Below are positions 7,624 to 16,287 of a stretch of 64,000 bases of DNA, piece after piece (positions within the stretch are counted from its first letter, which is position 1; every line of letters begins with the position of its first letter). The DNA is taken from contig CAXXTS010000006.1 in the NCBI GenBank assembly GCA_963676345.2, forward strand, positions 620,001 through 684,000, in the 5' to 3' direction. A program made the translations under genes and the position numbers. This DNA comes from G963665925 sp963676345 (GTDB lineage Bacteria > Bacillota > Clostridia > Peptostreptococcales > Acidaminobacteraceae). Under the pieces are notes generated by a model. It was not told the DNA's origin. It saw only the letters and a program-made list of their open reading frames with translations, and did no database searches.

Positions 7624-9282
7624 TTGTTTAAGAAAAGCATGTCACTGCTGCTTGTGTTGATGATGGTAATTGGGTCACTAGCAGGCTGTTCTTCACCAGC
7701 TGAGGAACCAGCACCAACGACTGAAGAAGCAACAGAAGCACCAGCAGAAGACACAACAAGCGAAGAGGCTCCAGCGGAAGATATGGCTTCAGCTGTAGAG
7801 CAAGTACTTTATTGGAACGTCGGATCTGAGCCAAAGACGATTGACCCAGGTCTAAACGCTGCATCAGATGGCGGCGACGTAATTAACAACATGTTTGAAG
7901 GTCTAATGCGTGAGGTTAATGGCAAAATTGAACCAGCTGTAGCTGAAAGCTACACAGTAAGTGATGACAAATTGGTATACACTTTCACAATCCGTGAAGG
8001 TATCAAGTGGTCAGATGGTCAACCTCTAACTGCAAATGATTTTGAATACTCTTGGAACCGCGTTCTGGATCCAGAAACAGCTTCTGAGTACTCTTGGATC
8101 TTTGATGAAGCTAATGTAGATTCATTCAAGGCTCTAGACGAGAGAACATTTGAAGTAACACTGAAAGCGCCAGCACCTTACTTCCTAGGTCTGACAGCTT
8201 TCTACACATTCTTCCCAGTACGTCAAGACGCAGTAGAAGCTGGCGCTGACGGTGCATGGGCAGTAGATCCTGCAAAATCTATCGTTAACGGTCCTTTCAT
8301 GCTTGAAGACTACCGTAACGGTGACAAGCTTGTTCTTGTTAAGAACCCTAATTACTGGAGAGCTGACGATGTTAAGCTTGAAAAAATCGAAGGTCTTATG
8401 ATCGTTGATGAAGCGACAGCGCTTACAGGTTACGAATCAGGTCAAATTCACATTATTGATGAAATGCCAAATGCTGAGATTCCAAGACTACTTGCTGAGG
8501 ATCCAACATTCATGATCATGCCTATGGACGGTGTATACTACTATGCACTAAACACAAAAGTTGAGCCTATGGATGATCCAAAAGTACGTCGTGCACTTAC
8601 ACTAGCAATCGACCGTACTGCAATCGTTGAGACTGTAACTAAAGGCGGACAGATTCCTGCAACAAACATGGTATCTCAAGCATCAAGAGACGAAGCTGGT
8701 GAAGTATTCTCTATGAGAGCTGGCGACTACGGTATTCCTGTAGACGGTTCTGGTGTTGAAGAAGCTAAGCAACTTCTTGCTGATGCTGGTTACCCAAATG
8801 GCGAAGGATTCCCATCACTTGAAATCATGTACAACACTTCTGAAAGCCACAAGGCTATCGCAGAAGCAATTCAAGAAATGTGGAAGCAAAACCTAAACAT
8901 CGACGTTACACTAACGAATCAAGAATGGGCAGTATTCCAAGATACACGTAAACAAGGTAACTTCCAAATTGCACGTTCTGGTTGGATTGGAGATTACTCT
9001 GACCCTATGACTTACCTAGGTATGTTCGTAACAGGTTCTCCAATGAACTACTCTCGTTGGGAAAATGCAGACTACGATGCACTTCTAGAAGCTGCTAAGA
9101 TTCAAGCTCCAGCAGAGCGTTTTGCTTCACTTGAAGAAGCACTTGACCTAGTTATGGATGGCTCAGCTTACATGCCAATCTACTACTACACAGATCCAAT
9201 CATGGTTTCTGATAAGGTTTCAAACTGGGAAAAGAATACACGTAATACTTGGTTCTTCGGTTTAGCAGAAATCGTAGAATAA
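7624..9282 (+). CDS. oppA: Oligopeptide-binding lipoprotein OppA, second copy
   Basis: This 552-residue paralogue of the preceding OppA again starts at TTG (7624) behind GGAGGGG. The lipoprotein signal ends in the same GSLAGCSSPAEE. After a longer, Glu/Ala/Pro-rich linker (about residues 28-58), most residues are identical to the first copy; scattered differences include KIEPAVAES for QIQPGIAES and HIIDEMPNAE for QVIDDMPTAE. The copy has its own promoter and terminator, so it can be expressed apart from oppBCDF, probably as an alternative receptor for the same permease. Confidence 0.93.
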   Translation: MFKKSMSLLLVLMMVIGSLAGCSSPAEEPAPTTEEATEAPAEDTTSEEAPAEDMASAVEQVLYWNVGSEPKTIDPGLNAASDGGDVINNMFEGLMREVNGKIEPAVAESYTVSDDKLVYTFTIREGIKWSDGQPLTANDFEYSWNRVLDPETASEYSWIFDEANVDSFKALDERTFEVTLKAPAPYFLGLTAFYTFFPVRQDAVEAGADGAWAVDPAKSIVNGPFMLEDYRNGDKLVLVKNPNYWRADDVKLEKIEGLMIVDEATALTGYESGQIHIIDEMPNAEIPRLLAEDPTFMIMPMDGVYYYALNTKVEPMDDPKVRRALTLAIDRTAIVETVTKGGQIPATNMVSQASRDEAGEVFSMRAGDYGIPVDGSGVEEAKQLLADAGYPNGEGFPSLEIMYNTSESHKAIAEAIQEMWKQNLNIDVTLTNQEWAVFQDTRKQGNFQIARSGWIGDYSDPMTYLGMFVTGSPMNYSRWENADYDALLEAAKIQAPAERFASLEEALDLVMDGSAYMPIYYYTDPIMVSDKVSNWEKNTRNTWFFGLAEIVE

Positions 9283-9313
9283 TTACGTATAACACTCAAC
9301 ACAAATAAAAATC

Positions 9314-9358
9314 AAGAGCGCTGTGAATGACCTTTAGGTCACTTCACAGCGCTCTTTT
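9314..9358 (+). terminator. Strong terminator after second oppA
   Basis: A 19-bp stem (arms 9314-9332 and 9337-9356, one bulged base) with a TTTA loop ends in a T run. Confidence 0.9.
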
Positions 9359-9394
9359 ATATTTGGATAAGAATTCATTTTTACATAAGTGTGC

Positions 9395-9438
9395 ATAAAG
9401 ACTCTCTTTACTCCGTAAGTATAAAAGAGAGTCTTTAT
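9395..9438. repeat. Perfect 15-bp inverted repeat
   Basis: ATAAAGACTCTCTTT (9395-9409) and its exact complement (9424-9438) flank a 14-nt loop. There is no T run on the + strand, so it does not look like a normal terminator for the gene before it. The rest of 9283-9653 holds the oppA terminator and a -10-like TATAAT at 9618-9623 for the next gene; I see nothing else. Confidence 0.5.
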
Positions 9439-9653
9439 ACTTACTCATATATAATGTTTTTTGCAACTTCAATGGTTCCCCAAAAGCAGCCTATTTTAAT
9501 ATTGTGAATATGTCCCATATAGTCCATAGATTCAGATAGATTAATGACTTTAGATACATTTTATATAAACATATAAAAGAAATGAACTTTAGAGTTTTGT
9601 AGAAGATAGAATTTCGCTATAATATTCATGGAGGCTTTGGAAGGAGATTTATT

Positions 9654-10643
9654 ATGAAAACTGGCAAGTTAAGTTCAGAAGGATTACAGGAAATAATCAT
9701 AGATCAAATAAAACCAATTAATGATGATGTGCTCATTCGCCCTGGTATCGGTGAGGATTGCACTGCAATAGACTTTGGGGACCATGCGTGCGTTCTTTCA
9801 ACAGACCCAATTACGGCTGCTGCGAGCGAAATAGGCAAGCTAGCAGTACATATTAATTGCAATGATATAGCGTCAGCAGGTGTGAAGCCTATGGCTTTAA
9901 TGCTAACCATCTTGGTTCCTCCAAGTACGACTGAGGAAGAGCTTGCTTTTATAATGAAGCAGGCATCTGAGGAAGCACGTTTGATTGGGGTCGATATCAT
10001 CGGCGGGCATACAGAAATTACAACGGCAGTAAATCGACCACTCATTTCTGCAACCGCTATAGGAAAACAGCTCAAGACCAAGCTGGTGCAAACACGTGGG
10101 GCAAAATCAGGAGACAAGCTCATTCTTACAAAGAATACAGGACTTGAAGGTACGGGCATACTGGCTCATGATAAAGAAGAAGAACTGAAAACAGTGCTTA
10201 CACCAGAAGAACTTGAAAGAGCGAAAGCCATGCTAAATAATATTTCAGTTATACCAGAAGGCACGCTTGCAAGCGAAGTCGGTGTCACAGCCATGCATGA
10301 TGTTACTGAAGGCGGTGTATTAGGTGCTGCGTGGGAAATGTGTGATGCCAGTTGCTTAGGCTGTATTATTGATAGAGATTTGTTACCGATTGAACCTGTC
10401 ACTGAAAAAATATGTACTTATTTTGACATTGATCCTTTAAAGCTCATTTCAAGTGGGTGTATGCTGATGACCGCTGATGATGCGCGTGTTGATATACTTC
10501 TTGAAAAGTTTGGAAAAGAAGGGATTCCTGCGTCAGTTATTGGTCAAATGACAGACAATAGAGATGTACTTTTAAAAGTAGATGGACATGTGGAGTCTGT
10601 TCAAGCTCCTGAGGCGGATGAACTTTATAAGGTGATCGACTAA
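9654..10643 (+). CDS. AIR synthase-related (PurM/HypE-like) protein
   Basis: This 329-residue protein has the two-domain AIR synthase fold. The N-terminal half has PGIGEDCTAIDFGD and LSTDPITAAASEIGKLAVHINCNDIASAGVKP, the ATP-binding dimer interface motif shared by PurM, ThiL, SelD and HypE. The C-terminal half has the Gly-rich GLEGTGILA and DVTEGGVLGAAWEM. No hyp or pur neighbours are present and the HypE C-terminal cysteine motif is absent, so the substrate is unknown. Orphan members of this family are common in Clostridia and are often named hydrogenase maturation factors without proof. The start is ATG 9654 with AAGGAGA. Confidence 0.75.
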   Translation: MKTGKLSSEGLQEIIIDQIKPINDDVLIRPGIGEDCTAIDFGDHACVLSTDPITAAASEIGKLAVHINCNDIASAGVKPMALMLTILVPPSTTEEELAFIMKQASEEARLIGVDIIGGHTEITTAVNRPLISATAIGKQLKTKLVQTRGAKSGDKLILTKNTGLEGTGILAHDKEEELKTVLTPEELERAKAMLNNISVIPEGTLASEVGVTAMHDVTEGGVLGAAWEMCDASCLGCIIDRDLLPIEPVTEKICTYFDIDPLKLISSGCMLMTADDARVDILLEKFGKEGIPASVIGQMTDNRDVLLKVDGHVESVQAPEADELYKVID

Positions 10644-10654
10644 AATCACCTTAT
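10627..10654 (+). other. Hairpin spanning a stop codon
   Basis: A perfect 10-bp stem, ATAAGGTGAT (10627-10636) with ATCACCTTAT (10645-10654), encloses the stop codon of the AIR synthase-like gene. It has no T run. It may stabilise the 3' end of the mRNA or act as a weak terminator. Confidence 0.4.
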
Positions 10655-10719
10655 GGTGTCAGTTGCATTACAGCATGTAACATCTTGATTACATTAGGTT
10701 AACGAAAGTCTTAGAAGTA

Positions 10720-10748
10720 TTGACCTGCACCTGATTTCGCTATAAAAA
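10720..10748 (+). promoter_or_regulatory. Candidate promoter of the amidase gene
   Basis: TTGACC (10720-10725) is followed after 17 nt by TAAAAA (10743-10748); a TATAAA overlaps two bases upstream. It is the only plausible pair before the gene. Confidence 0.35.
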
Positions 10749-10842
10749 TAGAGTGAATCCTATCCTAATCATTAAGTAAAAAATTTTATAATCATCCAAA
10801 CATAATTTAAAGTACATAAATACCGAGTCGGAGGTGCATTGT

Positions 10843-12927
10843 ATGAAGCGTATTTTTTCATTCGCACTCATAGTTGTAATAATGGTGAGTTTTATTCAGC
10901 CAGCATCCTATGCAGAAGATTTTCTGGAGTATGGAACTGTTGAACTTGTTGATGGAATTACATGGGAAGTAAACACATATACAACGGTAGGCTTAATGTT
11001 TGCCGGAAACAGTGTCGTAACAGATGTTCCAAGTGTCTTGTATGAGCTAAAAGGGAAGACGAGAACCCTAGTTCCAGTGGGGGTAATTGCCGACTTAGTA
11101 GGTGCTCAGATCAGCTGGAATGGAGATACAAAAGAGGTTTCTATCAATTTGAATGGAAAAACAATTGTGCTTGAAATCAATAGTGATACAGCCTATATCG
11201 ATGGTCAGCCCTATGCACTGCCAAATGGTGTACCGGCAAAACTGATGAGCTATAACGATGTAACACGTACTATGGTTCCGGTCAATATTCTTGACCAGTT
11301 TGGTTTGGAGTTTGCTTGGAACGGTGAAACGCGAACCGTTGAAATCAACTATCCACATCAGAAAATTACCGATGTAGCTTATGATGATTCAGGGCGTTTT
11401 CAGGAAATACATATCAGTACGACAGGACAAGTACTCACGACATCATATTTTATGGATGGTGAACTCATTGGTGAACAGGACAAAATCATTATCGATTTTG
11501 AGAATACGAGTTTTGATCTGCCAAGCTATAAAGTTCGTGATGGCAAAAGAACCATAGATTTAATTTACGGCAGTATAGACGAAATAGTTACATATCCAGT
11601 AGAAGATACATCTAGAACACGCATGGAAATAAAGCTGCTTAATCGAAAAGGCTATGACATTTTTTATGATGAAGCCAACCAGCAGGTTGTCGTGCGGTTT
11701 ATAAACAGTATACGTGATATTCGAACAGAGCAAATTTACTCTTCTGAAGCAGTTGTAATCAACACGGGTGAGTATCCTGCCTATAATGTTGATTATTTGA
11801 ACGGCAAAGTAGTGGTTGACGTTGTTAATGCTCTTATGCGCTACAAAGATGGGTCAGAAGGCACTCTAGATATTAATGAGGGTGGCGTAGAGACCATTAG
11901 TTATTCTCAATTTGACACTACGGGGTCGACGACTTTTAGCGAAGAGGACATTGTCTCTCGGGTGGTTGTAAATCTAGATGATAACACCTCCGTTGAAGAT
12001 GTCTACATTGAGAATATTGATAATGAAATATTTATTTATGTTTCTGGTGATCCGCTTAATGGGTTTGATTACGTTAAGAATGGACTGGACTCTGCAAATC
12101 TGACAATGAACTTTACAAATATGGGCAAGATTGATGCTTCCTACAATGCGTCAGCACGTCTATTGACTCTAAAAGTCGATAAAGATAGTCTGGAACTGAG
12201 TAGTATGGATGTAGACATTGATGACAGCATTATTGACAATATCAACATTAATGATGTCTCAAACAGTGAGTATGTCATAAAAATCAAGCTCTCAGAAGGT
12301 ACAAGCGTTTCGGAAATGCCTGGTGACGGGTATGCAAATGGTGTGAACCTCAACTTTGAGAATGAAGCCCTTAAAAATTCAGTATGGCGAAACACGCTGG
12401 TCGTAGTAGATGCCGGTCATGGTGGATATGACAGCGGTGCAGTTGGCTCAAAGGTGACCGAGAGCAAGTTGACGCTGGTTGCTGCTAAGGAGCTTGAAAA
12501 GAAACTGGAGAGTGTCGGTTTTAAAACTTACATGATAAGAGATGCAGATGTTAAGATCGCACCTTCCTATAGAATGCGTGTAGCCAATGACATCGGTGCA
12601 GATCTTGTAGTGAGTATTCATATTAACGCAGCTGAAAATAAAGACGCACAAGGCGTGGAAGTTCTTTATGCTGAAGAGCCGTCTGGTAAGAAAAAAGAGT
12701 TTGCACAAATACTCCAAAATAACCTAATTCGTGCGCTTGGTTCTGTAAACAGGGGTATTGTACACAGACAAAACCTATATATGTGCCGCGTACCAACTAT
12801 GCCATCGGCACTTGTGGAACTGGGCTTTATCACAAACGAAGCCGAACAGGATCGCATGATGACAGGTGCATTCATGAAAACCGCTGCTAAAGCGATGTTG
12901 GATGCAATAATTGAATTCCTTGAATAG
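10843..12927 (+). CDS. Secreted N-acetylmuramoyl-L-alanine amidase with copper-amine-oxidase-N and AMIN domains
   Basis: This 694-residue wall hydrolase starts at ATG 10843 behind GGAGGTG; the upstream in-frame GTG is part of the Shine-Dalgarno. A signal peptide (about 1-26, ending PASYAED) is followed by a copper-amine-oxidase-N-like stalk (about 45-165, with RTLVPVGVIADLVGAQISWNGDTKEV and RTMVPVNILDQFGLEFAWNGETRTVEI), AMIN-type beta repeats and a C-terminal Amidase_3 domain (about 515-694). Zinc and catalytic motifs are visible: DAGHGGYDSGA, SIHINAA and PSALVELGFITN. It cleaves the lactyl-amide bond between MurNAc and L-Ala. A strong terminator follows. Confidence 0.9.
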   Translation: MKRIFSFALIVVIMVSFIQPASYAEDFLEYGTVELVDGITWEVNTYTTVGLMFAGNSVVTDVPSVLYELKGKTRTLVPVGVIADLVGAQISWNGDTKEVSINLNGKTIVLEINSDTAYIDGQPYALPNGVPAKLMSYNDVTRTMVPVNILDQFGLEFAWNGETRTVEINYPHQKITDVAYDDSGRFQEIHISTTGQVLTTSYFMDGELIGEQDKIIIDFENTSFDLPSYKVRDGKRTIDLIYGSIDEIVTYPVEDTSRTRMEIKLLNRKGYDIFYDEANQQVVVRFINSIRDIRTEQIYSSEAVVINTGEYPAYNVDYLNGKVVVDVVNALMRYKDGSEGTLDINEGGVETISYSQFDTTGSTTFSEEDIVSRVVVNLDDNTSVEDVYIENIDNEIFIYVSGDPLNGFDYVKNGLDSANLTMNFTNMGKIDASYNASARLLTLKVDKDSLELSSMDVDIDDSIIDNININDVSNSEYVIKIKLSEGTSVSEMPGDGYANGVNLNFENEALKNSVWRNTLVVVDAGHGGYDSGAVGSKVTESKLTLVAAKELEKKLESVGFKTYMIRDADVKIAPSYRMRVANDIGADLVVSIHINAAENKDAQGVEVLYAEEPSGKKKEFAQILQNNLIRALGSVNRGIVHRQNLYMCRVPTMPSALVELGFITNEAEQDRMMTGAFMKTAAKAMLDAIIEFLE

Positions 12928-12937
12928 CCAATGTTTT

Positions 12938-12982
12938 ACAGTCTTTCTTGACGGGTATATGTCCATCAAGAAAGACTGTTTT
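12938..12982 (+). terminator. Terminator after the amidase gene
   Basis: A perfect 14-bp stem (12938-12951 with 12966-12979) with a 14-nt loop is followed by TTTT. Confidence 0.9.
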
Positions 12983-12990
12983 CCGTTTAA

Positions 12991-13124
12991 GACAAAGAAA
13001 TGCACAATTCTGGACGAGAAGGTTGAATTGTGCGTGCACAAAATTCAATCTTTTCGTCCAGAATTGTATATGGCGCGTCTAGCGACAAGAGCGACCGGAG
13101 GTTGCTCGGTGCATTTCTTTGGGA
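12991..13124 (+). repeat. Dispersed palindromic repeat element, locus B
   Basis: This single-core member has arms at 13004-13029 and 13042-13067 (26 bp, two G-T wobbles, 12-nt loop). Next comes the core GGCGCGTCTAGCGAC at 13072-13086, then the small hairpin GCGACC-GGA-GGTTGC. Complementary ends CAAAGAAATGCAC (12993-13005) and GTGCATTTCTTTG (13109-13121) enclose the whole element. It lies between the amidase terminator and the next operon. Confidence 0.85.
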
Positions 13125-13212
13125 TAAGGATAAAATGATGTAAGTTTGACTGGATTGTGCGTGCACGAGAATTAAGCTGTAGCTCAACATAAGGCAGAAA
13201 GCGAGGTGCTTT

Positions 13213-13629
13213 GTGATTTTATATAAAAATAAAATAGAGTCAACCTTTGAAGCGGTCCATGAAACCGTTGGCGAAATCATGGAGCAACTGAAGCTTGTTG
13301 AAATGTTAAATAGAGAAAACATACTATTTAGAGTAAACTTTATGCTTCGGGAAGTGCTGAATAATGCGGTTGAGCATGGCAATAAATTTGATGAGAAAAA
13401 AGCAGTTGAAATTGAAATTGTGCTCGAGGAGCCATTGCTGATTACAATAGTAAGAGATGAAGGGGAAGGGATATCCCTAGACATGTCCCATGAGCACAAC
13501 ATGGATTATATTTTACGGGAAAGACAAAGGGGAATGCGTCTTGTTAAAGAGTATCAGTTTAAGGTAGACGTTAATGGGACAGAAGTTCGAGTGGTCTTAA
13601 ATGTAGATTCTGTAGTGGAGGGAATTTGA
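13213..13629 (+). CDS. RsbW/SpoIIAB-like anti-sigma factor serine kinase (HATPase domain)
   Basis: This 138-residue GHKL ATPase shows the N-box LREVLNNAVEHGN, the G1-box VRDEGEGI and the G2-like RQRGMRLV. These proteins phosphorylate a STAS antagonist and sequester a target such as a sigma factor. The start is GTG 13213 behind GAGGTG. The next gene, a STAS protein, follows after one base, and a REC-PP2C phosphatase follows that, giving a complete partner-switching module. No sigma factor is adjacent, so the output target is unknown. Confidence 0.85.
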   Translation: MILYKNKIESTFEAVHETVGEIMEQLKLVEMLNRENILFRVNFMLREVLNNAVEHGNKFDEKKAVEIEIVLEEPLLITIVRDEGEGISLDMSHEHNMDYILRERQRGMRLVKEYQFKVDVNGTEVRVVLNVDSVVEGI

Positions 13630-13630
13630 T

Positions 13631-13933
13631 ATGAAAAAAGAGTTAAAAAACAACACACTGACAGTAACACTGCAGGAAGATTTAGTAGCCTCAAATGTGA
13701 GAGACTATAAAGAACAGGTTGAAGCCTACTTGCAGGAAGCTATGGGAGAAATCGATGAAGTTGTACTAGACTTGTCGGCGTGCAACAATATTGACTCAGT
13801 AGGTGTAACCTTTGTTGTTGGCGTTTATAAACAGGTTACAGGTGAGGCGATGGGGTTTAAAGTGTCGGGAAGCAGTAATGAAATCAAACAGCTCTTTAAG
13901 TTAATGAAGTTGGATGAAATATTCGAGATGTAA
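13631..13933 (+). CDS. STAS-domain anti-sigma factor antagonist
   Basis: This 100-residue single STAS domain shows the DLSACNNIDSVGVTFVVGVYK segment, where the Ser of IDSVGV is the expected phosphorylation site. In partner switching, the unphosphorylated form binds the kinase encoded just upstream and frees its target. The gene lies between the kinase and the phosphatase, almost without spacing. Confidence 0.88.
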   Translation: MKKELKNNTLTVTLQEDLVASNVRDYKEQVEAYLQEAMGEIDEVVLDLSACNNIDSVGVTFVVGVYKQVTGEAMGFKVSGSSNEIKQLFKLMKLDEIFEM

Positions 13934-13954
13934 CCTCTAATAGGGGATGATGAT

Positions 13955-15157
13955 ATGGACTATAAAATTTTAATAGTTGATGATGTTGAAATGAATAGAA
14001 GGCTGATTACAGATGTTCTGAAAGGTAAGCTCAAAAACGCATGCTTTCTTCAGGCATCAAATGGTGTTGAGGTCTTTGAAGTACTTGAAAAAGTGGACGT
14101 TGATTTAATTGTCCTCGATTTGATTATGCCAATCAAAGATGGATTTTCAGTACTCAGTGAGTTAAAGGCAAATGATTTATATAGTCATATACCTGTTATC
14201 GTAAGTTCTGCAATAACAGAAATATCTTCAATCGAAATGACTCTTGAGATGGGTGCAGTAGACTATTTTACAAAACCGCTTTCACCAGAAGACATGGACA
14301 TAATATTGCCTTTAAAGGCAAAAAATGCACTGGTCTTTTATGAGCAGCAGAAGACCATTGAGGCCTTAAATAGGGAAATTCAAGTGGAACTGAAAAATGC
14401 AAATGATTTTCAAAACATCATGTTGCCTAAATCACATGACTTTGAAAATGTGGATCTGTTCATAAAATTTCAACCCTCTCTCGGCATTGGCGGAGATTGT
14501 TTTGACTGTTTTGAAGATGGCAGTAAAATGTGGTTTATCATAGCGGATGTAACCGGTCACGGGATTGCTGCAGGTATGGCATCTTCCATGGTTAAAATCA
14601 TGTTTAGGTGCAGCGTCAAAGGGAAAAACATGACTCCTGATAAAGTACTTTCTGATATCAATAAGAGTATTTCAGAAATATTCGATTTTGGAAGAAACTT
14701 TAACTACCTTGTTTTCACGGCCTTTGTCGGGTGTATAGACAATGGAACCTTCCTATATGCCAATGCTGGGCAACCCTATCCAATCATCTATCATAAAGAA
14801 GACAGGTGCATTGAAGTCATAGAAGAAGGCGGTCTTCCAGTGGGTATATTGGAAGATACAGCCTATCAGCTTCATTCAAAAACTTTAGGGGAAGGGGATT
14901 CCATTTTCCTGTACACTGACGGTTTATTTAGTTCAGGTCAGAAAACGGATTTTGTCAATTGGAAACTGGTTCATGAGTTTGCAATGGAACATAAAAATGA
15001 AATTGAAGCAGAACCAGAAGTTTTTCTAGAAGAACTGCTTTGGTATTTTCACTTGATCCATAAGAGTGAAAACAGTGGTCATGAACAAGATTTTACAGAT
15101 GATGTTGCCATGATGCTGCTTAAAATGAAATCAGACCCAAAACGTGAAGCGACATAA
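13955..15157 (+). CDS. Response regulator with PP2C-type (SpoIIE/RsbU) phosphatase output
   Basis: This 400-residue protein has an N-terminal receiver domain (about 1-120) with LIVDDVEMNRR, the phosphoacceptor in LIVLDLIMPIKDG, and the conserved Lys in YFTKPLSP. A short coiled linker leads to a PP2C phosphatase domain (about 160-395) with metal-binding motifs GGDCFDCF and IADVTGHGIAA, and DDVAMM near the end. It should dephosphorylate the STAS protein encoded upstream in response to a histidine kinase, which is not encoded nearby. Downstream is a long nested palindrome instead of a simple terminator. Confidence 0.88.
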   Translation: MDYKILIVDDVEMNRRLITDVLKGKLKNACFLQASNGVEVFEVLEKVDVDLIVLDLIMPIKDGFSVLSELKANDLYSHIPVIVSSAITEISSIEMTLEMGAVDYFTKPLSPEDMDIILPLKAKNALVFYEQQKTIEALNREIQVELKNANDFQNIMLPKSHDFENVDLFIKFQPSLGIGGDCFDCFEDGSKMWFIIADVTGHGIAAGMASSMVKIMFRCSVKGKNMTPDKVLSDINKSISEIFDFGRNFNYLVFTAFVGCIDNGTFLYANAGQPYPIIYHKEDRCIEVIEEGGLPVGILEDTAYQLHSKTLGEGDSIFLYTDGLFSSGQKTDFVNWKLVHEFAMEHKNEIEAEPEVFLEELLWYFHLIHKSENSGHEQDFTDDVAMMLLKMKSDPKREAT

Positions 15158-15202
15158 GTCGCAGATAGTGTTCTCTCTGAATGCTGATGATTGAAATATA
15201 AA

Positions 15203-15313
15203 AAAGACCGAATGAAGCTGAGTGGTATGCTCCCTTCAAGGTAGACAAGTAAAGTAGTATGACTTGTCCACTAATTGAAGGGTGCATATCAGAGGCAGCT
15301 TTATTTGGTCTTT
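15203..15313 (+). repeat. Long nested palindrome (111 nt) after the partner-switching operon
   Basis: An outer 18-bp stem (15203-15220 with 15296-15313, two G-T wobbles) encloses a middle stem of about 17 pairs (TGGTATGCTCCCTTCAA with TTGAAGGGTGCATATCA) and an inner 7-bp GACAAGT/ACTTGTC stem. The outer right arm ends in a short T-rich run, so it may also terminate transcription. The remaining bases to 15546 contain an extended -10 (TGATACAAT at 15502-15510) for rph and nothing else I recognise. Confidence 0.65.
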
Positions 15314-15546
15314 CTTATCTTCTGTACATAATGGTCTTATCATTGGCCAGCTATATAAAATATATTTTTGAGTATTTCTTTGTCTTGATGAAACCGCTTT
15401 TTCTCAATAATAATCTAAATTAAGGGTATGCTCAAAAGTAAAAGCAGGCGTTCCTATGTGCATTTCTTAAGCCACAAACCCTAAATGCTAATAAGAAGAT
15501 ATGATACAATAGTGGTGTTCAGTAAAAATGAGTTATGGAGGTAAAA

Positions 15547-16272
15547 ATGGAGAGAATAGACAACCGTAAGGTTGATGAAATAAGGCCGGTTAAAATAACA
15601 CCAAACTATTTGTTGCACCCTGATGGGTCGGTTCTTATAGAAATGGGTCTGACGAAAGTGATTTGTACAGCAATGGTGGAAGAAAAAGTGCCATCCTTCC
15701 TAAAGGGAAAAGATTCTGGCTGGGTAACAGCAGAGTACAGCATGATGCCAGGATCGACTCAACACAGGAAATCTAGAGCAGCAGCTCGCGGGAAGGTAGA
15801 TGGACGTTCTCAGGAAATTCAAAGGCTGATTGGTAGATCTCTAAGATCTGTAGTTGATCTTCAAAATCTTGGTGAACGAACAATCTGGATAGATTGCGAT
15901 GTTATACAGGCTGATGGCGGTACAAGAACCGCTTCCATCACAGGTGCGTATGTGGCATTAATGCTGGCGCTGTACAAGTTAAAGGAAGCTGGGCTTATTG
16001 ATAGCTTACCGGTAAAGACAGACGTTGCCGCTGTGAGTGTAGGGATTGTTGGTGATACACCGATTTTGGACCTGTGTTATGTAGAGGACTCATCTGCCAA
16101 GGTGGATATGAATCTCATAATGACCGCAGAAGGCCATTTTATTGAAGTGCAGGGTACTGGTGAAGAATCGCCGTTTACGCGCGAGGAACTGAATACACTG
16201 CTTGCCTATGGGGAAAAAGGTATAAAAGAGCTTATATCAATTCAAAAAAGCGTTTTGGAATCACTAAAGTAA
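15547..16272 (+). CDS. rph: Ribonuclease PH
   Basis: This 241-residue phosphorolytic 3'-5' exoribonuclease trims tRNA 3' ends. The start is ATG 15547, five bases after GGAGG; an in-frame ATG at 15535 overlaps the Shine-Dalgarno. Family motifs include GSVLIEMGLTKVICTA, SGWVTAEYSMMPGST and SRAAARGKVDGRSQEIQRLIGRSLR, with the phosphate-binding arginines, and WIDCDVIQADGGTRTASITGA. The rph-rdgB-yfcE order is typical of Clostridia, and a tRNA cluster follows directly. Confidence 0.95.
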   Translation: MERIDNRKVDEIRPVKITPNYLLHPDGSVLIEMGLTKVICTAMVEEKVPSFLKGKDSGWVTAEYSMMPGSTQHRKSRAAARGKVDGRSQEIQRLIGRSLRSVVDLQNLGERTIWIDCDVIQADGGTRTASITGAYVALMLALYKLKEAGLIDSLPVKTDVAAVSVGIVGDTPILDLCYVEDSSAKVDMNLIMTAEGHFIEVQGTGEESPFTREELNTLLAYGEKGIKELISIQKSVLESLK

Positions 16273-16287
16273 GATTGTGGAGGAAAA

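Noticed and set aside
9704..10159. Long antisense ORFs inside genes (for example 9704-10159 and 12987-13502 on the minus strand)
   Set aside because: They run opposite to well-recognised genes, lack ribosome binding sites and show no family features.
9654..10643. Selenophosphate synthase SelD
   Set aside because: The N-terminal Cys/Sec-Lys motif of SelD is missing, although the AIR synthase fold is shared.
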